A DNA stretch of 8,600 nucleotides, taken from contig CALKXC010000079.1 in assembly GCA_938004025.1 (NCBI GenBank), positions 1 to 8,600 of the forward strand, given 5' to 3'. This DNA is from an uncultured Leucothrix sp. (GTDB lineage: Bacteria; Pseudomonadota; Gammaproteobacteria; Thiotrichales; Thiotrichaceae). The notes under the pieces were generated by a model that saw only the letters and a list, made by a program, of their open reading frames with translations, was not told the origin of the DNA and made no database searches. This document shows, in pieces, positions 1 through 6,245 of the stretch. The translations under genes and the position numbers were made by a program. The number at the start of each line of letters is the position of its first letter. The stretch's first letter is position 1.

Positions 1-49
1 GACCAAAGCCATGGCTTGAAAGATCGACCAGCAGATGTTGTTTTGTCAT
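1..49 (-). CDS. Start of a further gene after paaE (partial, cut by window edge)
   Basis: An ATG at 47-49 opens a frame that stays open to the window edge and reads MTKQHLLVDLSSHGFG. It begins 20 nt after the paaE stop codon, in the same direction, so it would be the next gene of the operon. The short beta-strand-like opening (HLLVDL) would fit the start of an enoyl-CoA hydratase/isomerase of the PaaF/PaaG type, the genes that often follow paaE. Sixteen residues are too few to assign a family. No strong Shine-Dalgarno sequence precedes the ATG, so even the start is uncertain. Confidence 0.4.
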   Translation of the reverse strand, partial: MTKQHLLVDLSSHGFG

Positions 50-69
50 TGATCAATTATCGCAGGTCA

Positions 70-1167
70 TCAACGCTGATCAAAATCTACTACAACTTCA
101 TCTGACACGGGATGTGCTTGGCAAGTCAGAATATATCCCGCGTCAATCTCATGTTTTTCCAGTCCATGAGTCAGATCCATTTCTACCTCACCACTAATCA
201 ACTTGGCTTTACAGGTTGAACATACCCCCGCTTTACAGGCATAAGGCAGCTCCATTCCATGATCCATTCCAGCATCTAGTATGTTCTCACCCACTGTCGC
301 CAAGTCAAAACTAGTCGAACGGCTATCTGCAACCACGATGACTTTACAGACCTTCTCTTCACCATAAGTTTCTACACGCTGTTTAGATCGCTCAAGCATT
401 TCAGCAGCATCTTCAGCTGAATTAGCAAACAGCTCGTAGTGAATGTTGTCTTCGCTTATTCCTGAACTACGGAAACCACGAGACACTTCAGACATCATCG
501 ACTCTGGACCACAAATAAAAACCTCATCCGTATTGGTAATATCGATCAACCCTGACTTATGTAGTGCGGCGCCCTTTTCATTATTAATTTTGCCGCTCAG
601 AAGATCCGTTCCCTGATCTTCTTGGCTCATAATATTGATCCACTTAAACCGACCCATGTAGCGGTTTTTAACAAAGCTCAAGTCGTCTCGGAACATCACC
701 GAGTTGCTGCGCCGATTGCCATAAATTAGGGTGACGAAGCTATTTGGCTCTTCTGTCAGTACCGTTTTAAGAATTGAAAGAATTGGAGTGATGCCACTAC
801 CCACTGCAATGCACATATAGCTTTTAGCAGAACTCGCGTCTAATGGCGTGTGAAAGCTCCCCTGTGGCGGCATTACATCAACGGTTACGCCGGCTTTAAA
901 GGTATCATTCGCAAAGTTTGAAAACTGTCCGTTGCGAACCCGTTTGATACCCACTCGCATATGACCGTCGTTCACACCCGAGCAGATCGAATAAGAGCGG
1001 CGTACTTCCTCGCCATCGATCATTGCTCGAAGCGTCAAAAACTGACCCTGAATGAACTTAAACCTCTGCTTCAATTCATCGGGTACAGCGAAGCTAACAC
1101 AAACAGCATTGTTTGTTTCTTGCTGAACTTCGGCAATTTTTAGCGAGTAAAATTGGGTATCCGACAT
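70..1167 (-). CDS. paaE: Phenylacetyl-CoA 1,2-epoxidase, reductase subunit PaaE
   Basis: This is the electron-transfer subunit of the ring-1,2-phenylacetyl-CoA epoxidase. It takes electrons from NAD(P)H through FAD and a [2Fe-2S] cluster to the di-iron centre of PaaA, in the cytoplasm. Three domains are visible. A ferredoxin-reductase FAD domain (about residues 5-110) has the RSYS flavin motif at 57-60. A nucleotide-binding domain (about 115-235) has GSGITP at 123-128 and CGPE at 219-222. A C-terminal plant-type ferredoxin domain (about 275-362) has cluster cysteines C311, C316, C319 and C349 in the C-x4-C-x2-C-x29-C pattern. Its 365 residues are close to the usual 350-360. The ATG lies 9 nt after the paaD stop, and an AGGA at 1175-1178 overlaps that stop, suggesting coupled translation. 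The gene appears intact. Confidence 0.96.
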   Translation of the reverse strand: MSDTQFYSLKIAEVQQETNNAVCVSFAVPDELKQRFKFIQGQFLTLRAMIDGEEVRRSYSICSGVNDGHMRVGIKRVRNGQFSNFANDTFKAGVTVDVMPPQGSFHTPLDASSAKSYMCIAVGSGITPILSILKTVLTEEPNSFVTLIYGNRRSNSVMFRDDLSFVKNRYMGRFKWINIMSQEDQGTDLLSGKINNEKGAALHKSGLIDITNTDEVFICGPESMMSEVSRGFRSSGISEDNIHYELFANSAEDAAEMLERSKQRVETYGEEKVCKVIVVADSRSTSFDLATVGENILDAGMDHGMELPYACKAGVCSTCKAKLISGEVEMDLTHGLEKHEIDAGYILTCQAHPVSDEVVVDFDQR

Positions 1168-1176
1168 CAGGACATC

Positions 1177-1701
1177 CTATATCTGTTTGAAGTAATCAAA
1201 AGGCTCTAAACAATTTGAGCACTTGAAGAGGGCTTTGCATGCGGTTGATGCAAACTCACTGATTCGTTCGGTTTGCTCTGACCCACAACGAGGGCAGCGA
1301 ATGCCTTGCTCTGGTGTTAAGGCACAGCCGCCGACTTTGTTTTCAGGCGGTGCTATACCGTATTCTAATAATTGCTTTCGTCCCAAAGGAGACATGCTAT
1401 CAGTCGTCCAAGCTGGCGCTAGCTTCATATTAACGGTGACATTTTGAATGCCTGCTTTATTAAGAGCTTCGGAAACATCCGCGCGAATAGTATCCATTGC
1501 TGGGCAACCAGAATAGGTGGGCGTGATACTAATGAGGTATTGCCCAGCCTCTAAAGTAACATCACACAAAATCCCTAGATCCCAAATACTAACCACTGGA
1601 ATTTCAGGATCTTTTACTTCATCAAGTAAGTCCCAAATTTCTTGATGAACTGATTGCCGTCTATGGTGCAGACGCTCAACCCATGCCGCTGAGGTCACCA
1701 C
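1177..1701 (-). CDS. paaD: Phenylacetate degradation accessory protein PaaD (MIP18/DUF59 family)
   Basis: PaaD is needed for epoxidase activity but is not a subunit of the purified complex. The family is thought to help build or maintain Fe-S centres, most likely that of PaaE. The N-terminal half is a MIP18/DUF59 domain, with DPEIPV at 31-36 and TYSGCP around C66. The C-terminal half carries a zinc-ribbon-like set of cysteines (C136, C139, C155, C161, C164, plus C126) and ends in the family signature EPFDYFK. Its 174 residues are slightly more than the E. coli protein. The start is ambiguous: GTG at 1701 or GTG at 1698. The second gives the classical 4-nt GTGA overlap with the paaC stop. No clear Shine-Dalgarno precedes either, so translation is probably coupled to paaC. 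Confidence 0.95.
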   Translation of the reverse strand: MVTSAAWVERLHHRRQSVHQEIWDLLDEVKDPEIPVVSIWDLGILCDVTLEAGQYLISITPTYSGCPAMDTIRADVSEALNKAGIQNVTVNMKLAPAWTTDSMSPLGRKQLLEYGIAPPENKVGGCALTPEQGIRCPRCGSEQTERISEFASTACKALFKCSNCLEPFDYFKQI

Positions 1702-2462
1702 TCACAACTAGGGTTTGAACGATGTAAAAACTGCATTTCAGTTAGTAAGTGGCCAAGGTTTTCAGTGTGATAGCCAGTACGACCACCTTTTACTACCCAA
1801 TCATCGTTTGGTCTAGTGAGCGTGGCTTCACTCAAAATGCTTTCTACCGTTGCTAACCATTCCGCTCTTAACGCTGTGTTATCAACGCCAACACGTTGGT
1901 CAGCTAATTGTTGTTCAAGCTCATCAAGTTCAAAGAGCTCGTGGGTGTAGCCCCACAGTGAGTCGATGGCTTTTTGCATACGCTTATGACTTTCTGCTGT
2001 CCCATCTCCTAAGCGGAGAGTCCAATCTCGACTGCGACGTAAATGATAGCGTGTCTCTTTAATTCCCTTAGCTGCAATCGCGGCGAGCGTTTCATCATTC
2101 GACTGCATAAGCTTTGGTAGATATAGCGAGTTAAACACATCGATAAACAATTGACGTACCGTCGAGTAAGCAAAGTCTCCGCGGGGTAGCTCATTGATTA
2201 GCAAATTACGAAACTCTCGTTCATCACGCAAAAACGCAAAGTCATCTTCCGTTTTTCCATCACCTGACAACTCAGCAGCATAGCCGTAATACATTCGTGC
2301 GCGCCCAATGTAATCTAAGGCTACATTACTCATTGCAATATCTTCTTCTAAGAATGGCCCGTGACTCGTCCACTCGGTAAGACGATGTCCCAAGATCAAC
2401 GAGTCATCAGCGAGCCGCAGGGTATATTCTAGTATCGCGGTATTATTGAGTACTACACTCAT
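1695..2462 (-). CDS. paaC: Phenylacetyl-CoA 1,2-epoxidase, structural subunit PaaC
   Basis: PaaC has a ferritin-like fold related to PaaA. It forms the tight PaaA-PaaC core of the epoxidase and helps hold the substrate-binding subunit, but is not the catalytic di-iron subunit. Family stretches visible here are LGHRLTEW (24-31), NVALDYIGRAR (46-56), the basic helix KETRYHLRRSRDW (135-147) and the C-terminal GYHTENLGHLL (230-240). The length of 255 residues is near the usual 250. The ATG lies 11 nt after the paaB stop, and GGGTGA in that gap could serve as a weak ribosome binding site. The 3' end overlaps the paaD start by 4 or 7 nt, depending on which GTG is used. Confidence 0.96.
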   Translation of the reverse strand: MSVVLNNTAILEYTLRLADDSLILGHRLTEWTSHGPFLEEDIAMSNVALDYIGRARMYYGYAAELSGDGKTEDDFAFLRDEREFRNLLINELPRGDFAYSTVRQLFIDVFNSLYLPKLMQSNDETLAAIAAKGIKETRYHLRRSRDWTLRLGDGTAESHKRMQKAIDSLWGYTHELFELDELEQQLADQRVGVDNTALRAEWLATVESILSEATLTRPNDDWVVKGGRTGYHTENLGHLLTEMQFLHRSNPSCEW

Positions 2463-2473
2463 AGTTCACCCAT

Positions 2474-2761
2474 TTACATGTTATTGACAGCTTCAGGAAG
2501 CTTGTAGTAAGTGGCGTGACGGTATGGTTTATCATCTGACGGATCGTAGAAGCTTTCGCTATCATCTTCCTGTGAAGCGGTTATATCTTCTGATTTAACC
2601 ACCCAAATGCTGACCCCTTCACTTCGACGCGTGTAGCAATCACGTGCATATTCAAGCGCCTGCTCAGAGTCTTCGGCGTGAACGCTACCCACGTGTTTAT
2701 GGTCTAGCCCGCGACGTGAACGAATAAAAACCTCAAACAACACCATTGATTCGTTTGCCAT
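2474..2761 (-). CDS. paaB: Phenylacetyl-CoA 1,2-epoxidase, subunit PaaB
   Basis: PaaB is the small subunit that bridges PaaAC heterodimers into the larger complex and is thought to aid the contact with the reductase PaaE. The 95 residues match the E. coli length exactly. Conserved stretches are FEVFIRSRRGLDHKHVGS (9-26), the YTRRSEG segment followed by SIWVV, and a C-terminal FYDP...YRH...YY pattern. The gene starts 8 nt after the paaA stop. The AGGAG at 2767-2771 overlaps the paaA stop region with a 5-nt spacing, so expression is likely coupled to paaA. Nothing unusual was seen. Confidence 0.96.
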   Translation of the reverse strand: MANESMVLFEVFIRSRRGLDHKHVGSVHAEDSEQALEYARDCYTRRSEGVSIWVVKSEDITASQEDDSESFYDPSDDKPYRHATYYKLPEAVNNM

Positions 2762-2769
2762 AAGAACTC

Positions 2770-3720
2770 CTAAGCTGCTTGCTTGTGGGCTTTGTTGCGT
2801 TGTTTTTCACGATACGCTTGCATGGCTTCACGAACCCAAGCGCCTTCCTCATGTGCTGCGACATGGTGCTCAATACGTTGACGGTTACAATGACCGTTAC
2901 CATTAATCACGCTATAGAACTCATCCCAATCAAGCTCACCACCGTCATAGTGACCGGTTTCTTCGTTCCACTTGATATCAGCGTCGGGGTGCTGCAGGCC
3001 GAGAAACTCGATTTGTGCAACCGTTTGATCGACAAACTTTTGACGTAAATCGTCATTGGTTTCACGCTTTATTTTCCATTGCATCGAGCGAGCTGAATGA
3101 GCAGATTCAGAATCATGTGGGCCAAACATCATTAACGCCGGCCAATAAAAACGATTCAGTGCATCCTGCGCTAACGCTTTTTGTGCTGGGCTGCCCTGTG
3201 CCAAGGCAATCATCATTTCATAGCCCTGACGCACATGAAAACTCTCTTCTTTACAGATGCGCACCATGGCACGCGCGTAAGGCCCGTAAGAAGTCCGCTG
3301 TAAAGAGATCTGGTTGACTATCGCAGCACCATCAACTAACCAGCCAATCGCACCGACATCTGCCCAGGTTTGAGTTGGGTAGTTGAATATTGATGCATAC
3401 TTAGCACTACCGTCTTGCAGAGCAGCAATTAGCTCGGCACGAGAAATACCTAAGGTTTCAGTAGCACTGTACAAATAAAGGCCATGCCCTGCTTCATCCT
3501 GAACTTTAGACAGCAGCACTGCTTTACGTCGCAATGAAGGTGCACGCGTTAACCAATTACCTTCTGGCTGCATGCCAATAATTTCAGAATGTCCATGTTG
3601 TGAAATCTGACGAATCAGGTTCTTGCGGTAAGCTTTAGGCATCCAATCTTTAGGCTCTATTTTTTCTTCTGCCTCGATTTTCCGCATGAAGTTTTCCATC
3701 AATTTTTCTTCAGAACTCAT
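2770..3720 (-). CDS. paaA: Phenylacetyl-CoA 1,2-epoxidase, catalytic di-iron subunit PaaA
   Basis: PaaA inserts one oxygen atom from O2 across the 1,2 position of the phenylacetyl-CoA ring. It is a ferritin-like bacterial multicomponent monooxygenase. In the 316-residue form the expected iron ligands are all present: E46 (HSEIIG), E76 and H79 (DEAGH), D130 (WLVDGAA), E159 and H162 (EESFH). Each is offset by four from the E. coli positions I recall (E42, E72, H75, D126, E155, H158). The open frame continues upstream to an ATG at 3765. I chose the ATG at 3720 because AAGGAG sits 6 nt before it, the 3765 ATG has only a poor site, and the shorter form is near the 309-residue E. coli length. The gap to paaZ is then 55 nt. 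Confidence 0.95.
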   Translation of the reverse strand: MSSEEKLMENFMRKIEAEEKIEPKDWMPKAYRKNLIRQISQHGHSEIIGMQPEGNWLTRAPSLRRKAVLLSKVQDEAGHGLYLYSATETLGISRAELIAALQDGSAKYASIFNYPTQTWADVGAIGWLVDGAAIVNQISLQRTSYGPYARAMVRICKEESFHVRQGYEMMIALAQGSPAQKALAQDALNRFYWPALMMFGPHDSESAHSARSMQWKIKRETNDDLRQKFVDQTVAQIEFLGLQHPDADIKWNEETGHYDGGELDWDEFYSVINGNGHCNRQRIEHHVAAHEEGAWVREAMQAYREKQRNKAHKQAA

Positions 3721-3726
3721 TTTGAA

Positions 3727-3732
3727 CTCCTT
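3727..3732 (-). promoter_or_regulatory. Ribosome binding site deciding the paaA start
   Basis: The minus strand reads AAGGAG, then six bases, then the ATG at 3720. This is the strongest Shine-Dalgarno sequence in the operon. It supports the internal start over the ATG 45 nt upstream, whose preceding bases contain no comparable site. Confidence 0.8.
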
Positions 3733-3775
3733 AACAAGGTTCGTTTCTTTATGCTGTTTCGGCATTCTTATTAGC

Positions 3776-5833
3776 TTATGCTTTAGCCACTAAAGTCAGT
3801 ACATCGTAATTGGCAACCACTTCGCTGTCTTGATTGATAATCGTTGTATCCCAGCGTACTTCACCATATTCCTCAGTATCGCGATTCACTTTTTGCTTAC
3901 AGGTGAACTGTACTTGCAACTCATCGCCTGCATAAACCGGTGCTGAGAATCGCAAATTATCCAGGCCATAATTCGCAAGAACCGGGCCTTCGTCTGGCCA
4001 AACAAATAAACCTGCTGCCATTGAAACTAAGAAATAACCATGCGCCACACGGTCTTCAAAGAACGGGTTACGTTGTGCCGCTGCTTTATCCATATGCGCG
4101 TAGAAGGTATCACCAGATAATTCAGCAAAAGCCTCGATGTCTTCAATAGTAATAACTCGTTTCTCAGTGATTAACGCATCACCTACTGACAATATTTCAA
4201 ACGTCTTCTTGAATGGGTGAATACCATCAACATTACGCTTCGCGCCGGTAATCCAAGTATTCGTGATTGCCGATAGCATATCTGGTGAGCCCTGCACCGC
4301 AGTACGCTGCATATAATGCTTCACACCACGAATACCGCCCATTTCCTCGCAACCACCCGCACGACCCGGGCCACCATGAACCAAATGTGCTAGCGGCGAA
4401 CCGTGTCCGGTTGACTCTTTTGCGCAGGCTTCATTAATCACAACCATACGCCCGTGGTAAGCCGCACAACCTAATACTATATTTCTAGCAACGTTAGGAT
4501 CTGCTGTTATCACCGACCCAACCAAGCTACCTTTACCCATCGCCGCGATAGCGATCGCGTCGTCATCATTTTCATAGGGGATTAGTGTACTGACTGGGCC
4601 AAAAGCTTCGACGTTGTGAATAGCAGAGTCCGGATCATTAGCTGCGCCGTTATAAGCGAGCAGCACTGGCGAAATAAACGCACCATTTTCAGTGTTCTCG
4701 CCCATGACACTTAGACTGCTTCCTGTGCCAAAGTCACCGAACACCTTTTCGCACTGCTGTGAAAGCAGTTCAAGGCGCTCTTCTACATCGCGTCGTTGAT
4801 CTAATCCAGCCAATGCACCCATGCGCACGCCTTCAACATCTGGATCACCCACCGCTATTTTCGCCAGCCGCGCCTTTAGCGCATCCCCCACCGCTTCCAT
4901 CAAATTAGCAGGAACAATCGCTCTGCGTATCGCAGTACATTTCTGCCCTGCTTTCGCCGTCATTTCACGGGCAACTTCTTTAACATATAAATCAAATTCG
5001 ACACTGCCAGGCTGAACGTCAGAACCAAGAATAGAGCAATTCAAAGAATCCGCTTCCATAAAAAATCGAGTTGCATTCTGAATAATGGCAGGCTGCTGTT
5101 TTAGCATTAACCCCGTACTTGCTGAACCCGTGAAACTCACCGCATCCTGACAATCCACATGCTTAAGCAAATCCCCAGTACTACCACAAACCAACTGCAA
5201 AGAACCTTCAGGCAAGATGCCAGACTCAATGATGTGCTTAACCATCAACTCCGTTAGAAAAGCAGTTTGACTTGCAGGTTTAACAATAACCGGAACGCCC
5301 GCTAACAGCTGAGGCGCAAGCTTTTCCAGCATGCCCCAACATGGAAAGTTAAACGCATTAATCTGAATCGCCACACCCTGAATCGGTGTGTATATATGCT
5401 GTGCGGTAAAGGTACCATCTCGAGAAATTATTTCTTGAGGACCGTCCAGATACACATTGCTATTCGGCATCTCCCGACGCCCTTTACCCGAATAAATAAA
5501 CAGCGTGCTTATGCCACCCTCAATATCTATCCAAGAATCTGTTCGCGTAGCGCCAGTCGCTTTCGACAGCTCGTAAAATAACTCCTTACGCTCCATCAAA
5601 TACTTAGCAAGTTCTTTAAGCTTCAACGCGCGCTGATGAAAAGTAAACTTTCGTAACGCAGGTCCACCCGCATCCCGTGCATAATTTCGAATATCCGCAA
5701 AATCCAGCCCATCACTAGAAATCTCAGCAACAGCGTCACCATTCACAGCATTCCTCAGAAGAACACCCGAGGCAGAAGACTCAAACCACTCGCCCTGAAC
5801 ATAACTTTGTAATTTTTTCACTGGTGGAATCAC
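3776..5833 (-). CDS. paaZ: Bifunctional oxepin-CoA hydrolase / 3-oxo-5,6-dehydrosuberyl-CoA semialdehyde dehydrogenase PaaZ
   Basis: PaaZ opens the seven-membered oxepin-CoA ring by hydration and then oxidises the aldehyde with NADP+, giving 3-oxo-5,6-dehydrosuberyl-CoA for beta-oxidation. The aldehyde dehydrogenase domain spans about residues 5-525, with the NAFNFPCWG segment near 159-167, general base E260 (MEADSLN) and nucleophile C299 (GQKCT). The hydratase domain of MaoC / R-specific type spans about 540-682, with the D575-x4-H580 dyad in [10 protein letters not shown] and a downstream VAHGYF. Both active sites look intact. The start is a GTG at 5833, directly after an in-frame TGA. A second GTG at 5821 would give 681 residues, the E. 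coli length, and align better with the E. coli N-terminus. Neither has a clear ribosome binding site. It is the first gene of the operon and co-directional with paaABCDE. Confidence 0.96.
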   Translation of the reverse strand: MIPPVKKLQSYVQGEWFESSASGVLLRNAVNGDAVAEISSDGLDFADIRNYARDAGGPALRKFTFHQRALKLKELAKYLMERKELFYELSKATGATRTDSWIDIEGGISTLFIYSGKGRREMPNSNVYLDGPQEIISRDGTFTAQHIYTPIQGVAIQINAFNFPCWGMLEKLAPQLLAGVPVIVKPASQTAFLTELMVKHIIESGILPEGSLQLVCGSTGDLLKHVDCQDAVSFTGSASTGLMLKQQPAIIQNATRFFMEADSLNCSILGSDVQPGSVEFDLYVKEVAREMTAKAGQKCTAIRRAIVPANLMEAVGDALKARLAKIAVGDPDVEGVRMGALAGLDQRRDVEERLELLSQQCEKVFGDFGTGSSLSVMGENTENGAFISPVLLAYNGAANDPDSAIHNVEAFGPVSTLIPYENDDDAIAIAAMGKGSLVGSVITADPNVARNIVLGCAAYHGRMVVINEACAKESTGHGSPLAHLVHGGPGRAGGCEEMGGIRGVKHYMQRTAVQGSPDMLSAITNTWITGAKRNVDGIHPFKKTFEILSVGDALITEKRVITIEDIEAFAELSGDTFYAHMDKAAAQRNPFFEDRVAHGYFLVSMAAGLFVWPDEGPVLANYGLDNLRFSAPVYAGDELQVQFTCKQKVNRDTEEYGEVRWDTTIINQDSEVVANYDVLTLVAKA

Positions 5834-5913
5834 TCACTACTAAGAATTAAACTCAACAAACGCTGGAATGGAAGAGTCACGAAACTTACAGCTTTGTCTC
5901 TAAAGATGCTGGA

Positions 5914-5942
5914 ATACTAATATGATACACAATTTCAGTCAA
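5914..5942 (-). promoter_or_regulatory. Predicted sigma70 promoter of the paaZABCDE operon
   Basis: On the minus strand a -35 element TTGACT (5937-5942, five of six consensus bases) and a -10 element TAGTAT (5914-5919, four of six) are separated by exactly 17 bases. Transcription would start near 5907, leaving a leader of about 75-90 nt before paaZ. It lies between the terminator of the upstream unit and the first paa gene, where an operon promoter is expected. The prediction is by eye. Confidence 0.65.
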
Positions 5943-5961
5943 TTCATTAATTTCCGTATCA
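5923..5961. promoter_or_regulatory. PaaX-like operator palindrome TGATAC-N27-GTATCA
   Basis: A perfect 6-bp inverted repeat has half-sites at 5923-5928 and 5956-5961, 27 bases apart. One half-site lies in the promoter spacer and the other just upstream of the -35 element, so a bound protein would cover the -35 region. From memory, the E. coli PaaX repressor recognises TGATTC-N27-GAATCA. Here the spacing is identical, each half-site differs by one base, and both half-sites extend as TRTGATAC, similar to the E. coli flank. I infer that a PaaX-type, phenylacetyl-CoA-responsive GntR-like repressor encoded elsewhere controls the operon. Confidence 0.6.
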
Positions 5962-5977
5962 CAACTTAATCACGAGC

Positions 5978-6007
5978 AAAAAGAAGCCCGGGCTATGTCC
6001 GGGCTTC
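5978..6007 (-). terminator. Rho-independent terminator of the OmpA/channel unit
   Basis: A perfect 9-bp stem, GAAGCCCGG (5983-5991) with CCGGGCTTC (5999-6007), encloses a 7-nt loop. On the minus strand it is followed by five T residues (5978-5982). This orientation ends transcripts coming from the 6246-8527 genes and insulates the paa promoter about 35 bp further on. The plus-strand side has only four A residues and no T tract, so the terminator is one-directional. Confidence 0.85.
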
Positions 6008-6037
6008 AAAATCTTAAAAGATCTTTCTAATAATGAT

Positions 6038-6088
6038 TTTTCTGTTGAGTGAAGTAAATGTTTAGTCTGAGGAAGCTTTAACAGAAAA
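6038..6088. repeat. AT-rich stem-loop, 9-bp perfect arms
   Basis: TTTTCTGTT at 6038-6046 is the exact reverse complement of AACAGAAAA at 6080-6088. One wobble pair and one A-T pair extend the stem inward to 11 bp around a 29-nt loop. It is not followed by a proper T tract on either strand, so it is not itself an obvious terminator. It may fold in the 3' untranslated RNA of the channel gene, or be chance in an AT-rich stretch. Confidence 0.4.
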
Positions 6089-6127
6089 TAAATCCCGTAA
6101 ACACCATCGCCCCACACAGTTCCGTCA

Positions 6128-6234
6128 GCGGCTTATGGTATTTGCTTTACGAAGACCTTCCGAGCTCCTCACCCTTCCAGCACGCATTGAAATAGATAGC
6201 GAGGCGGCGCAGTAAATCAAATACCAAAAGCCGC
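6128..6234. repeat. 107-bp imperfect inverted-repeat element (MITE- or REP-like candidate)
   Basis: The 23-base arm at 6128-6150 matches the reverse complement of the arm at 6212-6234 at 21 of 23 positions. Both begin GCGGCTT and share TGGTATTTG. The 61-nt centre has its own short palindromes (GAAGACCTTC at 6151-6160, GAGCTC at 6162-6167). The element sits 11 nt beyond the channel gene's stop codon and looks richer in G+C than the AT-rich DNA on its paa side. The only flanking duplication visible is the dinucleotide CA on each side. It could be a small non-autonomous mobile repeat, a REP-like palindrome or an RNA hairpin stabilising the 3' end. It encodes no transposase. Confidence 0.6.
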
Positions 6235-6245
6235 CAACCACAACA

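Larger units (their letters stand above)
6008..6245. other. Non-coding 3' region between the channel gene and its terminator
   Basis: These 238 bases contain no convincing gene. The longest minus-strand ATG frame I traced is 20 codons (stop near 6125) and has no ribosome binding site. The part nearest the channel gene holds a 107-bp inverted-repeat element, and the distal part an AT-rich stem-loop. Together with the stretch 5834-6007 (promoter, operator, terminator) this accounts for the 412-nt gap between paaZ and the channel gene. Confidence 0.6.

Noticed and set aside
961..1143. Plus-strand frame opposite the 5' part of paaE
   Set aside because: It lies fully antisense to the FAD domain of paaE, and no domain is recognisable.
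3015..3317. 100-codon plus-strand frame opposite paaA
   Set aside because: It lies wholly inside the conserved di-iron subunit gene on the other strand, its translation shows no recognisable family features, and no start signal was seen. It is a shadow frame.
3721..3765. N-terminal extension of PaaA from the ATG at 3765
   Set aside because: It lacks a good ribosome binding site and has no counterpart in the E. coli protein, whereas the ATG at 3720 has AAGGAG at 6 nt.
5945..5975. CRP site near the paaZ promoter
   Set aside because: TGTGA is present on the minus strand at about 5959-5963, but no TCACA follows at the required six-base gap.
5999..6015. Plus-strand terminator from the same hairpin
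   Set aside because: The plus-strand downstream bases are CAAAATCTT, with no T tract, and there is no plus-strand gene to terminate.
6125..6190. 20-codon minus-strand frame within the inverted-repeat element
   Set aside because: It has no ribosome binding site, its 3' end is formed by the palindrome arm, and there is no sign of coding constraint.
6119..6240. Integron attC site
   Set aside because: The inverted-repeat element lacks GTTRRRY and RYYYAAC core sites at its ends, and no integrase or cassette structure is present.
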